DNA from: G963662655 sp963666875
GTDB taxonomy: Bacteria; Cloacimonadota; Cloacimonadia; Cloacimonadales; JAIOQZ01
Reading direction: 5' to 3'
NCBI GenBank assembly: GCA_963666875.2
Contig: CAXXPU010000007.1
Location: forward strand, 1-64,000
DNA length: 64,000 bases
Position 1 is the first letter of the stretch, and every line of letters starts with the position of its first letter. This document shows, piece after piece, positions 36,729 through 46,166 of the stretch. The notes below the pieces were generated by a model that did not search any database, was not told the origin of the DNA, and saw only the letters and a program-made list of their open reading frames with translations. A program made the translations under genes and the position numbers.

Positions 36729-38204
36729 ATGACTGGGCACGGAAAAGGGTGGATTACAATTCTGTTTACATTAATCATTACATTTATTTACGCCGATGGC
36801 GTCCAGCCGGACGGCTCCGGTACCGAAGAAGATCCCTATCAAATCGCGACGCTGGACAACTTGCTCTGGATAAGCACGACCGACAGTTGCTGGTCGTCGC
36901 ATTTCATTCAGACAGCAGACATCGACGCCTACGATACGCAAAACTGGAACGGTGGCGAGGGCTGGGTTCCGATCGGAGCCTTTGCATCTTTCAGCGGGAT
37001 ATACGACGGGCAGGATCATGCGGTTCACGGTTTATATATCAATCGTGATGGCGGTGGGGGAATGTTCGGTTGCATCAGCAACAATGCAGTCGTTCGGAAC
37101 CTTCAGGTTATTGATCTCGATTATTCCGTGACGGGCGGAGCCGGTGGTGTGTGCGGCATGGTGCGAGTGTTATCGTCCGTCGTCAATTGCCATACAAGCG
37201 GTTCAATCGTATCCACGGGTGATGAGGTCGGCGGCGTGGTGGCAAGCCTGTTTGTCACTTCGTTGCATGAGAGTTCAAGCTCATGTGATGTTCAGGGGGA
37301 TTTTCGAGTTGGCGGACTTGTCGGAGTCATGAATGACGGTTATATAAGCAAGTGTCGATCCTCCGGTACGGTTACGGTTACATGTGAATATGGCGGCGGA
37401 CTTGTCGGAGAAGCGACGGGTGGCGCAACGATAAGGCAGTCTTGCAGCTCAGGGGATGTTTTCTGCGCGGGTCCATACGTCGGCGGGCTGGTCGGTGTCC
37501 ATGGAATCGGAAACGCCAGAATCGAGGATTGCTACTGTCTCGGAGATGTCGAGGGTTCGGAAAACGTCGGTGGGTTTGTCGGTATTACCGGATGTCATAG
37601 CTATATCGTCAACTGCTATTGTTGTGGCGCAGTGCAAGGAAATGAGGATACTGGAGGTTTCGCGGGAGACAGCCAGTTGGATGTAAACGTGTCGAACTGC
37701 TTCTGGAACATCGACACCTCCGATCAGCAAACAAGCGCCGAGGGCGTTGGTATCACGGACGAAGAGATGATGTCGATCGGCACGTTTCTCGAGGTCGGCT
37801 GGGATTTCATCGGCGAGGCCCAGAACGGAGAGGAAGACATCTGGTGCATCGATGCTCAGATCAACGATGGTTACCCGTATCTCTCATGGCAGACATTCCT
37901 GCCGAATGACACCCCGGTGGTGCCGTCTGTCGCTGCGACGCAACTTCACGGTAACTACCCCAATCCCTTCAATCCCGAGACGACCATCTCCTTCAGCGTT
38001 CAGCCGAACGACACGGCGACGCTTGCTATCTACAACCTGAAAGGTCAGAAGGTGAAGAGTTGTGGAGAATTTCAAACAGGAGAGTATAAAATAATCTGGG
38101 ATGGAACAAATGATGCCTTAAAACCGGTCGCATCCGGTGTTTACATGTGCAGATTGAAATCGAAGAACTCGACTCAGACACGTAAACTGATGCTGCTCAA
38201 ATAG
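36729..38204 (+). CDS. Secreted GLUG-repeat protein 1 with T9SS sorting tail
   Basis: 491 residues. The ATG at 36729 is chosen because GGAGG lies at 36719-36723; an ATG at 36717 would include that site. After the signal peptide comes the cluster-wide start A-D-G-V-Q-P-D-G-S-G-T-E, then a row of GLUG-type repeats (G-G-L-V-G, C-x-S-S/C-Y-x-x-G-x-V) from about 70 to 340, which form a beta-helix. The last 85 residues are the Por tail beginning N-Y-P-N-P-F-N-P-E-T-T. First of four tandem paralogues. Confidence 0.88.
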   Translation: MTGHGKGWITILFTLIITFIYADGVQPDGSGTEEDPYQIATLDNLLWISTTDSCWSSHFIQTADIDAYDTQNWNGGEGWVPIGAFASFSGIYDGQDHAVHGLYINRDGGGGMFGCISNNAVVRNLQVIDLDYSVTGGAGGVCGMVRVLSSVVNCHTSGSIVSTGDEVGGVVASLFVTSLHESSSSCDVQGDFRVGGLVGVMNDGYISKCRSSGTVTVTCEYGGGLVGEATGGATIRQSCSSGDVFCAGPYVGGLVGVHGIGNARIEDCYCLGDVEGSENVGGFVGITGCHSYIVNCYCCGAVQGNEDTGGFAGDSQLDVNVSNCFWNIDTSDQQTSAEGVGITDEEMMSIGTFLEVGWDFIGEAQNGEEDIWCIDAQINDGYPYLSWQTFLPNDTPVVPSVAATQLHGNYPNPFNPETTISFSVQPNDTATLAIYNLKGQKVKSCGEFQTGEYKIIWDGTNDALKPVASGVYMCRLKSKNSTQTRKLMLLK

Positions 38205-38212
38205 GGGGAACC

Positions 38213-40081
38213 ATGAAACATCTCGTTGTGATCCTGTTGCTGCTGAATTTCGCATTGCTTCTCGCTGATGGCGTCCAACCGGACGGCTCCGGAACCGAAA
38301 ACGAACCTTACCAGATCGAGACGCTGGACAACCTGCTCTGGGTGAGCACCAATGCCAGTAGCTGGTCTTCGTATTTTATCCAGACAGCCGATATCGACGC
38401 TTCGGAAACGGAGAACTGGAACGATGGTGCTGGATTCTCACCGATAGGTAACGAAGGATACATATTCTCCGGTTGTTACGACGGACAGGAATACGCCATC
38501 GATAGCCTTTGTGTCATCAGAACGAATGAGAGCGGCGTCGGGATGTTCGGTGTTTGTGAATATGTGGAGATTACAAACGTTACACTCACAAACGCCTGGA
38601 TCATTGGCGAGGATAAAACCGGGGGTATTATCGGAATCGCGATCGGATGCACAGTCGAAAACTGCCACACTTCCGGGAGGGTTATATCCTGGTATTACGT
38701 TACCGGCGGTATCGTCGGCAGAGGTGAGAACCAGACGTCGATCCACTCGTGCAGCAGCACGGCCGGTATTGACGGGTTGGTGTATCTTGGCGGAATCCTC
38801 GGAAGGGGTAACAGCGTAACGATTTCTGAATGTTGGACCGATCTCAATGTGAGTTCGTACGATGATACGGAATCAGGGGAGTCGAGAGCACTTGGAGGGC
38901 TGGTCGGGTACTGCGTGGATTCGATCATCGGATCGAGCCACGCGAGTGGGAGAATCAGCGGATTAAGCCCATTCAATCACCAATTCGGCGGTTTGGTCGG
39001 ATGGTGCGTAAGCTCGAATGTGTCCGACTGCTCTTTCAGCGGAACGATATCCGGATCCGGATACAGCACGGGTGGATTCGGCGGTATTATCGGTAACGGG
39101 TCCCGGACGGTGGTGTCGGATTGCTCGGCGACGGTTGAAATCGGAGCTTACGGATTCTGGTCGCTGGGTAGTATCGGAGGCTTGATCGGGGGTGCGAACG
39201 ATAGCTGCATTGTGACGCGTTGTTTCGCTGCCAGTGACATCTCTGTCGAGAGTGATGAAAACACGCATGGCATCGGAGGTTTCGTCGGTTCGAATGACGA
39301 AGGCTCGATTGTACGGGAATGCTATCAGGACGGAGAGGTTGAAGGGGGGAGAAACCCCGGCGGCTTTGTCGGCTCGAACGAAGGGAGTGCGCGCATTGCG
39401 AATTGTTATTGCCTCGGAGATGTTGTCGGGACAGAGAACCCAGGCGGATTTGCGGGTCAAAACATCGAGAAATCGGTCATTGAAATGTGCTACAGTGCGG
39501 GAGACGTTGACGGCGACGGTGTGCCGGGCGGTTTCGCTGGGCTCAACGACTCTCTTTCGGTAATAGAAGCTTGCTTCTGGAATCGCCTGACATGCGGATT
39601 GACCTATAGCGACGGCGGTACCGGGCTGATCAATTCGCAGATGCGCGATCAACAAACCTTCCTCGACGCCGGATGGGACTTTATGGGTGAGACCGTCAAC
39701 GGTACAGAAGATATTTGGGGCATCAACCCGGCAGAGAACAGCGGCTTTCCGTTCCTCCACTGGCAGGGATACGTTGGGATTGATGAGCCGAACGATGTAC
39801 CCTCGATATCGGCGACACAACTTCACGGTAACTACCCCAATCCATTCAATCCCGAGACGACCATCTCCTTCAGCGTCCGGCCGAACGACACGGCGACGCT
39901 TGCTATCTACAACCTGAAAGGTCAGAAGGTGAAGAGTTGTGGAGAATTTCAAACAGGAGAGTATAAAATAATCTGGGATGGAACAAATGATGCCTTAAAA
40001 CCGGTCGCATCCGGTGTTTTCATGTGCAGATTGAAATCGAAGAACTCGACTCAGACACGTAAACTGATGCTGCTCAAATAG
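38213..40081 (+). CDS. Secreted GLUG-repeat protein 2 with T9SS sorting tail
   Basis: 622 residues, beginning 8 nt after paralogue 1 with GGGGGAA upstream. Same layout: signal peptide, A-D-G-V-Q-P-D-G-S-G-T-E, an extended set of GLUG repeats (about 75-500) and the sorting tail. Its 3' 250 bp are almost identical in DNA to those of paralogue 1, including the intergenic GGGGGAA, while the repeat regions differ, pointing to recent gene conversion or duplication of the tail. Confidence 0.88.
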   Translation: MKHLVVILLLLNFALLLADGVQPDGSGTENEPYQIETLDNLLWVSTNASSWSSYFIQTADIDASETENWNDGAGFSPIGNEGYIFSGCYDGQEYAIDSLCVIRTNESGVGMFGVCEYVEITNVTLTNAWIIGEDKTGGIIGIAIGCTVENCHTSGRVISWYYVTGGIVGRGENQTSIHSCSSTAGIDGLVYLGGILGRGNSVTISECWTDLNVSSYDDTESGESRALGGLVGYCVDSIIGSSHASGRISGLSPFNHQFGGLVGWCVSSNVSDCSFSGTISGSGYSTGGFGGIIGNGSRTVVSDCSATVEIGAYGFWSLGSIGGLIGGANDSCIVTRCFAASDISVESDENTHGIGGFVGSNDEGSIVRECYQDGEVEGGRNPGGFVGSNEGSARIANCYCLGDVVGTENPGGFAGQNIEKSVIEMCYSAGDVDGDGVPGGFAGLNDSLSVIEACFWNRLTCGLTYSDGGTGLINSQMRDQQTFLDAGWDFMGETVNGTEDIWGINPAENSGFPFLHWQGYVGIDEPNDVPSISATQLHGNYPNPFNPETTISFSVRPNDTATLAIYNLKGQKVKSCGEFQTGEYKIIWDGTNDALKPVASGVFMCRLKSKNSTQTRKLMLLK

Positions 40082-40089
40082 GGGGAATT

Positions 40090-42528
40090 GTGAAACAACT
40101 CGTTTTTATCCTGTTGCTGCTGAATTTCGCGCTGCTTCTCGCCGACGGCGTACAACCTGAAGGCTTCGGCACCGAAGAGAATCCCTTCCAGATATCGATC
40201 GCGGAGAACCTGCTCTGGATGAGTACCAATGAATATAGCTGGAACCTGCATTTCGTGCAGACCTGCGACATTGATCTTTCTGTATCGCAGGAGTGGAACG
40301 ACGGGCTTGGAATCACGCCCAGCGGATACCGGGGTACGGGTTTCACCGGATCGTACGACGGATGCGGCTATGAGATATCGAACATGTACATGCATTCGAA
40401 CTGGAATCATCAGATCGGTCTGTTCGGCTATGTTCTGGGCGGATCAATCTCAAATCTTACACTGTCAGATGTCGATATCAGCGGTACGTACTACGTCGGC
40501 CCGATCGTGGGCATCATGATCCAGGGAACGCAGATCGTCAATTGTCACACGTCGGGCATCATCAATAGTGAAAGCATTACCGGAGGACTGGCAGGCGGTG
40601 TGTCGAACGCTTCGATTACCGACTGCACGAGCGATGTCGAGATTCATGTTGATTATGGTGGTGCGGCGGGATTGATTTCCATGGTTTATCGATCGACGGT
40701 CTCGAATTGCTCGAGCTCCAGCAGTGTGTCCGATGGATCCGGCGCTGCCGGTCTGGTAAATGTGGCCGGTCTCGGATCCCGGATCGAATACTGTACGAGT
40801 ACAGTCGATGTGGAAGCGGATGGAACGGTCGGTGGACTGATTGGCGAAATGTTCGACACCGAGCTGTACAACAGTTTCTACAATATCGATGCCGTTTCGA
40901 TCAACGGTCAGCATTACATGACGATCGGCGGCTTGCCGGACGACCTCTACACCGCCTGGATCGATAGCGGCATGAACCTCGATATCGACGACTACATGAC
41001 CTTCTCGGGTGGTAGTTATCTGATACAGTCGGTCGGGGACCTCGAGAAACTATGGCTCTTCGGCCAGACTTCCGAACATCCGTTTTCGCTCGAGTGCGAT
41101 CTCGATTTCACGGGTCACGCCAATTTTTACGTTCCGTATCTCGGAGTCGATTTTCAAGGTAACTCGAGGACGATCGATAATTTATCGATCAATATACCGG
41201 ATCGGTCGAGCGTCGGCTTGTTCGGCTCTGTTCAGAACGCTCGAGTAGATGATTTGCATGTGTTGAACGCAAGCGTCGATGGATCCAGTTATTGCGGGAT
41301 TCTCGCGGGAAGCATCGGCAATTCGCCCGGAATCGTCAACTGCACGGTAAACGGAACAGTCAATGGATCATACTATGCCGGTCTCCTTACGGGACGGTGT
41401 GACGAATCTGTAATCAGTAACTGTACCGTTTCCGGCGTTGTCCACACCATTTCTTATGCGGGGGGGATAAGCGGCCTCAGTATATTCAACAGCAGCATCA
41501 TAGACTGCCACGCTACCTGCGAAATATATGGTAATAATGAAATCGGGGGGCTTGTCGGCAGTAACAGCGAGTATTCCAGAATAACCGGATGTAGCAGTTC
41601 AGGGCTGGTTCAGTTCCTTCTCAACGGGGAATGTTTCGGTGGTCTGGTTGGACACAATTACAGTAACGCCGTTATCGAGAATAGCTGGTCGGTATCCGAG
41701 GTCAACGGCGAATGGTATGTCGGTGGTCTGGTGGGAATGAACGAGCTGCACAGCACCGTGAGCCAGTGTTATTCGCTGGGCGAGCTATTTGCCTCCTTCA
41801 GTGTTGGCGGTCTGATCGGCCGCTGCCTCGATACGACGTACGTCGAAAATTGCTACTCGAAGTCCGAAGCCCTGACCAGCGGCGATAGGGCAGGCGGCTT
41901 GATCGGTATGTGCTCCGAAACGACCGTGACCAACTGCTACAGCACGGGCTATGTGTATGCGGAGGACGAGGAAGCAGGCTTGATCGCGGACTGTGAAGCA
42001 TCGACCGTGGAAGGCTGTTTCTGGGATATCGAGACCTCGAATCAGGAGGAAAGCGCTGCCGGAACGGGACTCACGACCGACGAAATGCTGAATTGTACGA
42101 ACTACCTCGATGCCGGCTGGGACTTCATCGCCGAGACCGAGAACGGCACTGAGGATATCTGGTGCATCGATCCCCAGATCAACGACGGCTATCCCGTTCT
42201 CTCGTGGCAGGAATTCGAGCCGATTGACGACGATCCGACAATGCCGGCTGTCACCGCCGTTACACAACTCCATGGCAACTACCCCAATCCCTTCAACCCC
42301 GAAACGACCATCTCCTTCAGCGTCCGTCCGAACGACACCGCGACGCTCGCCATCTACAACCTGAAAGGGCAGAAGGTGAAGAGTTGTGGAGAATTTCAAA
42401 CTGGAGAACATAGAATACTCTGGAATGGAACAAATGATGCTTCGAAACCGGTCGCATCCGGTGTTTACCTGTGCAGATTGAAATCGAAAACTGAAACAAT
42501 GATACGGAAACTGATGCTGCTACAATAG
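40090..42528 (+). CDS. Secreted GLUG-repeat protein 3 (double repeat block) with T9SS sorting tail
   Basis: 812 residues, the largest of the four. It starts with GTG at 40090 after GGGGGAATT. Two GLUG blocks are separated by a second copy of the leader-like segment (about 295-375, with Y-L-I-Q-S-V-G-D-L-E-K-L-W-L-F), so the gene probably arose by fusion or internal duplication. It ends with the shared sorting tail, here somewhat diverged (ends K-L-M-L-L-Q). Confidence 0.88.
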   Translation: MKQLVFILLLLNFALLLADGVQPEGFGTEENPFQISIAENLLWMSTNEYSWNLHFVQTCDIDLSVSQEWNDGLGITPSGYRGTGFTGSYDGCGYEISNMYMHSNWNHQIGLFGYVLGGSISNLTLSDVDISGTYYVGPIVGIMIQGTQIVNCHTSGIINSESITGGLAGGVSNASITDCTSDVEIHVDYGGAAGLISMVYRSTVSNCSSSSSVSDGSGAAGLVNVAGLGSRIEYCTSTVDVEADGTVGGLIGEMFDTELYNSFYNIDAVSINGQHYMTIGGLPDDLYTAWIDSGMNLDIDDYMTFSGGSYLIQSVGDLEKLWLFGQTSEHPFSLECDLDFTGHANFYVPYLGVDFQGNSRTIDNLSINIPDRSSVGLFGSVQNARVDDLHVLNASVDGSSYCGILAGSIGNSPGIVNCTVNGTVNGSYYAGLLTGRCDESVISNCTVSGVVHTISYAGGISGLSIFNSSIIDCHATCEIYGNNEIGGLVGSNSEYSRITGCSSSGLVQFLLNGECFGGLVGHNYSNAVIENSWSVSEVNGEWYVGGLVGMNELHSTVSQCYSLGELFASFSVGGLIGRCLDTTYVENCYSKSEALTSGDRAGGLIGMCSETTVTNCYSTGYVYAEDEEAGLIADCEASTVEGCFWDIETSNQEESAAGTGLTTDEMLNCTNYLDAGWDFIAETENGTEDIWCIDPQINDGYPVLSWQEFEPIDDDPTMPAVTAVTQLHGNYPNPFNPETTISFSVRPNDTATLAIYNLKGQKVKSCGEFQTGEHRILWNGTNDASKPVASGVYLCRLKSKTETMIRKLMLLQ

Positions 42529-42537
42529 GAGGAAATC

Positions 42538-44232
42538 ATGAGAAATCTCATTGTTCTGTTTCTGTTACTGAATTTCGCGCTGCTTCTCGCCGACGGCGTT
42601 CAACCGGAAGGCTCCGGAACCGAAAACGACCCCTATCAGATCGCCACGCTCGATAACCTGCTGTGGATGAGCACCAACAATGAAAGCTGGTCGTCGTATT
42701 TCATCCAGACCGCCGACATCGACGCTTCCGCCACGCACGAGTGGAACGACGGCCACGGACTCGTACCCATCGGAGGCGTCTATGGACTGCCCTTCATGGG
42801 AACCTACGACGGACAGGAACACACGATCGAAAACCTGAATACAACAACTGAAGCGAAATGCATTGGGTTGTTCGGGGTCAGTGAAAGTGCCCGGATCGCG
42901 AACCTGACACTCCAGAATACAACATCGTACGGACTCAACTACGTCGGGAGCCTGGTCGGATTTGCCCAGTCAACCGAGATTGAGAACTGCCATGCGTCGG
43001 GATCGGTCGAATCGTACTGGTGGAATATCGCCGGCGGACTCGCTGGTGCAGCTTACGGCGGGACGATAATAACCAATTGCAGCAGCACCGTGGATATTAC
43101 GAGCGGCAGTAACGCAGGCGGCATCGTGGGTGAATGCGAATACGCGACCCTCACGAACTGCTGGTATGAAGGTACGATCACGATCTACGACGACAACGGA
43201 TACGTTACTCTGTTCTCGGCAGGCGGATTGATCTCGTGGGGCGTATCCTGCACCGTGGAATCATGTCACGCCAACGCTACACTCAACGTCACCGGCGATA
43301 ATATCCATTTTGTTGGGGGCTTCATCGGTTGGAGCGAAAGCACGACCATGTCGAATTGCTATGCCAGCGGTCAGGTCAACATCGCTGCCGAAGAACTTGT
43401 CGATTGCATTGGCGGATTCGCGGGAACCTCGTTTGCAAACACTGTCATCGATCAATGCTATTCGAACTGCGACGTGACCGTCGGGGTGCAAGTCAATTCC
43501 GCGGAAATCGGCGGTTTTGCAGGCAACAACCTTTCATCATCGATAATAAGGGAATGTTATTGCTATGGAACCGTGACCGGTGGAAATAGTCCGGGTGGCT
43601 TTGTCGGCAGGAATGCCGAGTGGTCCTCCATCAGCAATTGCTATTGTGCCTGTGACGTCTCTGGCGACCAGACACCGGGCGGATTCGCTGGAACGAACGA
43701 GAATTCTTCCGAAATCAACGCCTGCTTCTGGAATACCGATATCTGCGACCTGGACGCAAGCGCCGGAGGTACTGGAATTTCCAACGACGAGATGCGCAGT
43801 CAGCAAACGTTCCTCGACGCCGGCTGGGATTTCATGGACGAGTCCGAAAACGGAACCGACGATTACTGGGGCATCAATCCGAACGAAAACAACGGCTATC
43901 CCTTCCTGCACTGGCAGGGATACGTTGGAGTGGATGATCCGTCCGACGTCCCCGCGGTAACCTCCACGCTCCTGCTCGGCAACTACCCCAATCCGTTCAA
44001 CCCCGAAACGACCATCTCCTTCAGCGTGATGCCGAACGACACCGCGACGCTCGCCATCTACAATCTGAAAGGGCAGAAGGTGAAAAGCTTTCCTATTTAC
44101 CGCGCGGGTGAGCACAAGATCGTCTGGAATGGTCGGAACGATTCGAACAAGGCGGTTTCGTCCGGAATGTATCTGTGCAAATTGCAGTCGAAGAACGCGA
44201 CCCAGACACGTAAATTGGTGCTGATGAAATAG
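42538..44232 (+). CDS. Secreted GLUG-repeat protein 4 with T9SS sorting tail
   Basis: 564 residues with AGGAGG upstream, 9 nt after paralogue 3. Signal peptide, A-D-G-V-Q-P-E-G-S-G-T-E, GLUG repeats (about 75-430) and sorting tail (N-Y-P-N-P-F-N-P-E-T-T). The tail is more diverged in DNA than those of paralogues 1-3. Last gene of the cluster; a strong terminator follows at 44312-44340. Confidence 0.88.
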   Translation: MRNLIVLFLLLNFALLLADGVQPEGSGTENDPYQIATLDNLLWMSTNNESWSSYFIQTADIDASATHEWNDGHGLVPIGGVYGLPFMGTYDGQEHTIENLNTTTEAKCIGLFGVSESARIANLTLQNTTSYGLNYVGSLVGFAQSTEIENCHASGSVESYWWNIAGGLAGAAYGGTIITNCSSTVDITSGSNAGGIVGECEYATLTNCWYEGTITIYDDNGYVTLFSAGGLISWGVSCTVESCHANATLNVTGDNIHFVGGFIGWSESTTMSNCYASGQVNIAAEELVDCIGGFAGTSFANTVIDQCYSNCDVTVGVQVNSAEIGGFAGNNLSSSIIRECYCYGTVTGGNSPGGFVGRNAEWSSISNCYCACDVSGDQTPGGFAGTNENSSEINACFWNTDICDLDASAGGTGISNDEMRSQQTFLDAGWDFMDESENGTDDYWGINPNENNGYPFLHWQGYVGVDDPSDVPAVTSTLLLGNYPNPFNPETTISFSVMPNDTATLAIYNLKGQKVKSFPIYRAGEHKIVWNGRNDSNKAVSSGMYLCKLQSKNATQTRKLVLMK

Positions 44233-44239
44233 GATCGGC

Positions 44240-44294
44240 TTTCGCGTAGCGAAAACGATACCCATGAACGTTGTAATTTCAGCTTGCTGAAATT
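44240..44294. repeat. Two short perfect hairpins after the GLUG cluster
   Basis: TTTCGC-GTA-GCGAAA (44240-44254) and AATTTCAGC-TT-GCTGAAATT (44275-44294). Confidence 0.7.
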
Positions 44295-44311
44295 ATGTTA
44301 GTGGATTTATT

Positions 44312-44340
44312 GGGCAGACCTCTGTGTCTGCCCTTTCTTT
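44312..44340 (+). terminator. Rho-independent terminator of the GLUG operon
   Basis: GGGCAGAC (44312-44319) pairs with GTCTGCCC (44326-44333), loop 6 nt, followed by TTTCTTTT. The hairpin belongs to the same repeat family as the arms at 23163-23300, with compensating base changes. Confidence 0.75.
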
Positions 44341-44341
44341 T

Positions 44342-44355
44342 GGGGGGGGGGGGGG
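44342..44355. repeat. 14-base G homopolymer
   Basis: An uninterrupted run of 14 G directly after the terminator T-tract. It is non-coding here. Such runs are slippage-prone and may also be length errors of assembly. Confidence 0.9.
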
Positions 44356-44365
44356 TAACCTTCTA

Positions 44366-44385
44366 CCCATGGTTTACACCATGGG
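44366..44385. repeat. Perfect palindrome CCCATGGT-TTAC-ACCATGGG
   Basis: 8-bp arms with a 4-nt loop, 10 bp after the G tract. Belongs to the dispersed palindromes of this genome; the stretch 44386-44459 shows nothing further. Confidence 0.75.
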
Positions 44386-44459
44386 CTAAATTCTATTACT
44401 TCCAGGACTTAATATTCATCGTTACGATATCCACCCACGAAACATACAATAGCCAACAC

Positions 44460-44484
44460 AAATGGCGCGCCTGCAGGAACTCGA
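44460..44484. repeat. Duplicate of the tRNA-Arg 3' end (att-like direct repeat)
   Basis: 25 bp identical to 44561-44585, which holds the last 22 nt of the tRNA-Arg gene including CCA, plus 3 flanking bases. The 76-bp interval may contain a decayed tRNA body (D-arm-like letters on the minus strand). Either an integration-site remnant or a partial tRNA duplication. Confidence 0.8.
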
Positions 44485-44563
44485 CTTTAGACAATGATTC
44501 TCGTTCCATCCAAATTGTGAGCGGTTGCCATGCATTAAGCGGTAAACTTGCGCGGATGTGAAA

Positions 44564-44640
44564 TGGCGCGCCTGCAGGAACTCGAATCCCGAACCTTCTG
44601 ATCCGAAGTCAGATGCTCTATCCAATTGAGCTACAGGCGC
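44564..44640 (-). tRNA. tRNA-Arg (anticodon TCG)
   Basis: 77 nt read on the minus strand, with encoded CCA. Acceptor GCGCCTG/CAGGCGC, D-arm GCTC-AATTGGAT-AGAGC, anticodon stem TCTGA/TCAGA with loop CTTCGGA (anticodon TCG at 44604-44606), T-arm CGGGA-TTCGAGT-TCCTG. All arms pair. It decodes CGA and related Arg codons. Confidence 0.96.
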
Positions 44641-44710
44641 GTCGAATCCAGCTTCTACAGCGCGTCAAAACTGTCTATGGATTTTTTCGGTCTTCTCTCG
44701 ATTATGCAAA

Positions 44711-44730
44711 AACCCGCAATCACACGGGCT
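44711..44730 (-). terminator. Terminator of the mnmG-kdsB operon
   Basis: On the minus strand AGCCCG pairs with CGGGTT around an 8-nt loop and runs into a T-stretch (44708-44712), 22 nt after the stop codon of the LPP20-like gene and before tRNA-Arg. Confidence 0.65.
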
Positions 44731-44752
44731 TTCGAAATAGCGTAAGGTTTTA

Positions 44753-45376
44753 CTAAAAATCGTCGGTGTTCATCTCATCCATCTTCTTCAGGGCGCGGTC
44801 GATCATCTGTTGCTCCTTTTCGTCCTGGAGCTTGGCCTTTTCCTGATTGAGGATGTTCTGCATGAGTTCTTTCGGGTACTCGCGCGGCACCATGTAGCGG
44901 CAGTAGGCGAGATAGTAGTAGTCGATCTGTTCGCCGTTTCTCTTCTGCCATTTCTGGATGTAGTATTCCTGCGGATCGCCGATGGAGATGCCGGATGTCT
45001 GGATGCGGTTCATCTCGTCGCGAACCACCGCCGGCGCGAGGATGTTGTTGCCCATATCGACGGAGGAGACCACCTCGTCGATCTTGCTCTTCACATAGAC
45101 ACCCAACGCTTCGACAGCCTGACGATAGGCGTCGCGGCGAGCATCGGAACGGGCATCCTGTTCCATGCTGTACTGGCGTGATACGCCAACGAAAGCTTTT
45201 TCCTCGTCGGTGGAAGCTTTTTCCGGTTCCTGCACCCAGCCCGGCGCGGAACCACCCTCGATCTGAATCGTCTCGCCATCTGCCATTTCCTTGGTTCCGG
45301 CACAACCGGTAAATGCGGTCAGCGCCACAAACAATGCCACCAGGGCGATCCATATAAAACGTGCGGATATCTTCAT
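44753..45376 (-). CDS. LPP20-like lipoprotein
   Basis: 207 residues; AGGAGG precedes the ATG. Lipobox F-T-G-C with Cys25. The conserved part W-V-Q-E-P (about 47-51), F-V-G-V-S-R, then A-R-S-D-A-R-R-D-A-Y-R-Q-A-V-E matches the LPP20/LPP20-like family of outer-membrane lipoproteins. C-terminus is a charged helix. It follows kdsB by 70 nt in the same operon. Probable envelope role; exact function unknown. Confidence 0.82.
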   Translation of the reverse strand: MKISARFIWIALVALFVALTAFTGCAGTKEMADGETIQIEGGSAPGWVQEPEKASTDEEKAFVGVSRQYSMEQDARSDARRDAYRQAVEALGVYVKSKIDEVVSSVDMGNNILAPAVVRDEMNRIQTSGISIGDPQEYYIQKWQKRNGEQIDYYYLAYCRYMVPREYPKELMQNILNQEKAKLQDEKEQQMIDRALKKMDEMNTDDF

Positions 45377-45446
45377 GATTCCTCCTGTATAATCCGTTCG
45401 TGATTCTTTCTAAAAAGTATCTCGATGCAAACGCGATGCCAAAAAA

Positions 45447-46166
45447 TTACACAAACCGCGACTGCGCTTTTTCCAGATCCTCCGGCGTGTCGATGCCGAT
45501 ACCGCGGTAGTCCGTGCAGGCGGTTCGGATCGGAATTCCGTTCTCCAGAAGGCGCAATTGCTCGAGGCTCTCCGTCTGTTCCAGAACGCCCGGCTCCAGT
45601 CCGACGAATCGCAGCAGCGCATCCTTGCGATAAGCATACACACCAATATGACGATAATAATGCGGTCGATATTCTCTCGCCTTGAACGGTATCGGACTGC
45701 GGGAGAAATAGAGGGCGTCGCTATTCTTCGCGATCGCCACTTTGACGATGTTCGGATTCTTCAGGTCGTTCTCGTCATCCAGGTCGTGAAGCAGCGTACC
45801 GACCCGCACCGATTCGTCCCCGAACAGGCTCAGAAGCTTTTCCAGCGGCTCTTTCGAGATGAACGGCTCGTCACCCTGCACGTTGACCACGATGTCGAAG
45901 TCGATATCGCGCACCACTTCCGCGATCCTGTCGGTGCCGCTACGGTGACTGGAAGATGTCATGCACGCTTCACCGCCATGTTCGATGACCGTATTGAAGA
46001 TCCTCGAATCGTCCGTGGCGACGATGACTCTGGAGAAAAGACCTGTCTGCTCAACCGCGCGAAAGACCTGCACGATCATCGGTTTGCCACCGAGTATCGC
46101 GAGCGGTTTTCCGGGAAAGCGGCTGGAATCGTATCGTGCCGGGATCACTGCGACGGCGGATCTCAT
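45447..46166 (-). CDS. kdsB: 3-deoxy-manno-octulosonate cytidylyltransferase (CMP-Kdo synthetase)
   Basis: 239 residues. The ATG at 46166 overlaps the upstream lipoprotein stop (ATGA) and begins the conserved I-P-A-R-Y-D-S-S-R-F-P-G-K-P-L; an earlier in-frame start lies inside that neighbour. Q-G-D-E-P-F (nucleotide binding) and the C-terminal I-G-V-Y-A-Y-R and G-I-G-I-D-T-P-E-D-L are present. It activates Kdo with CTP for lipopolysaccharide inner core synthesis, which shows the organism makes Kdo-containing LPS. The Kdo synthase genes are not in the window. Confidence 0.96.
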   Translation of the reverse strand: MRSAVAVIPARYDSSRFPGKPLAILGGKPMIVQVFRAVEQTGLFSRVIVATDDSRIFNTVIEHGGEACMTSSSHRSGTDRIAEVVRDIDFDIVVNVQGDEPFISKEPLEKLLSLFGDESVRVGTLLHDLDDENDLKNPNIVKVAIAKNSDALYFSRSPIPFKAREYRPHYYRHIGVYAYRKDALLRFVGLEPGVLEQTESLEQLRLLENGIPIRTACTDYRGIGIDTPEDLEKAQSRFV

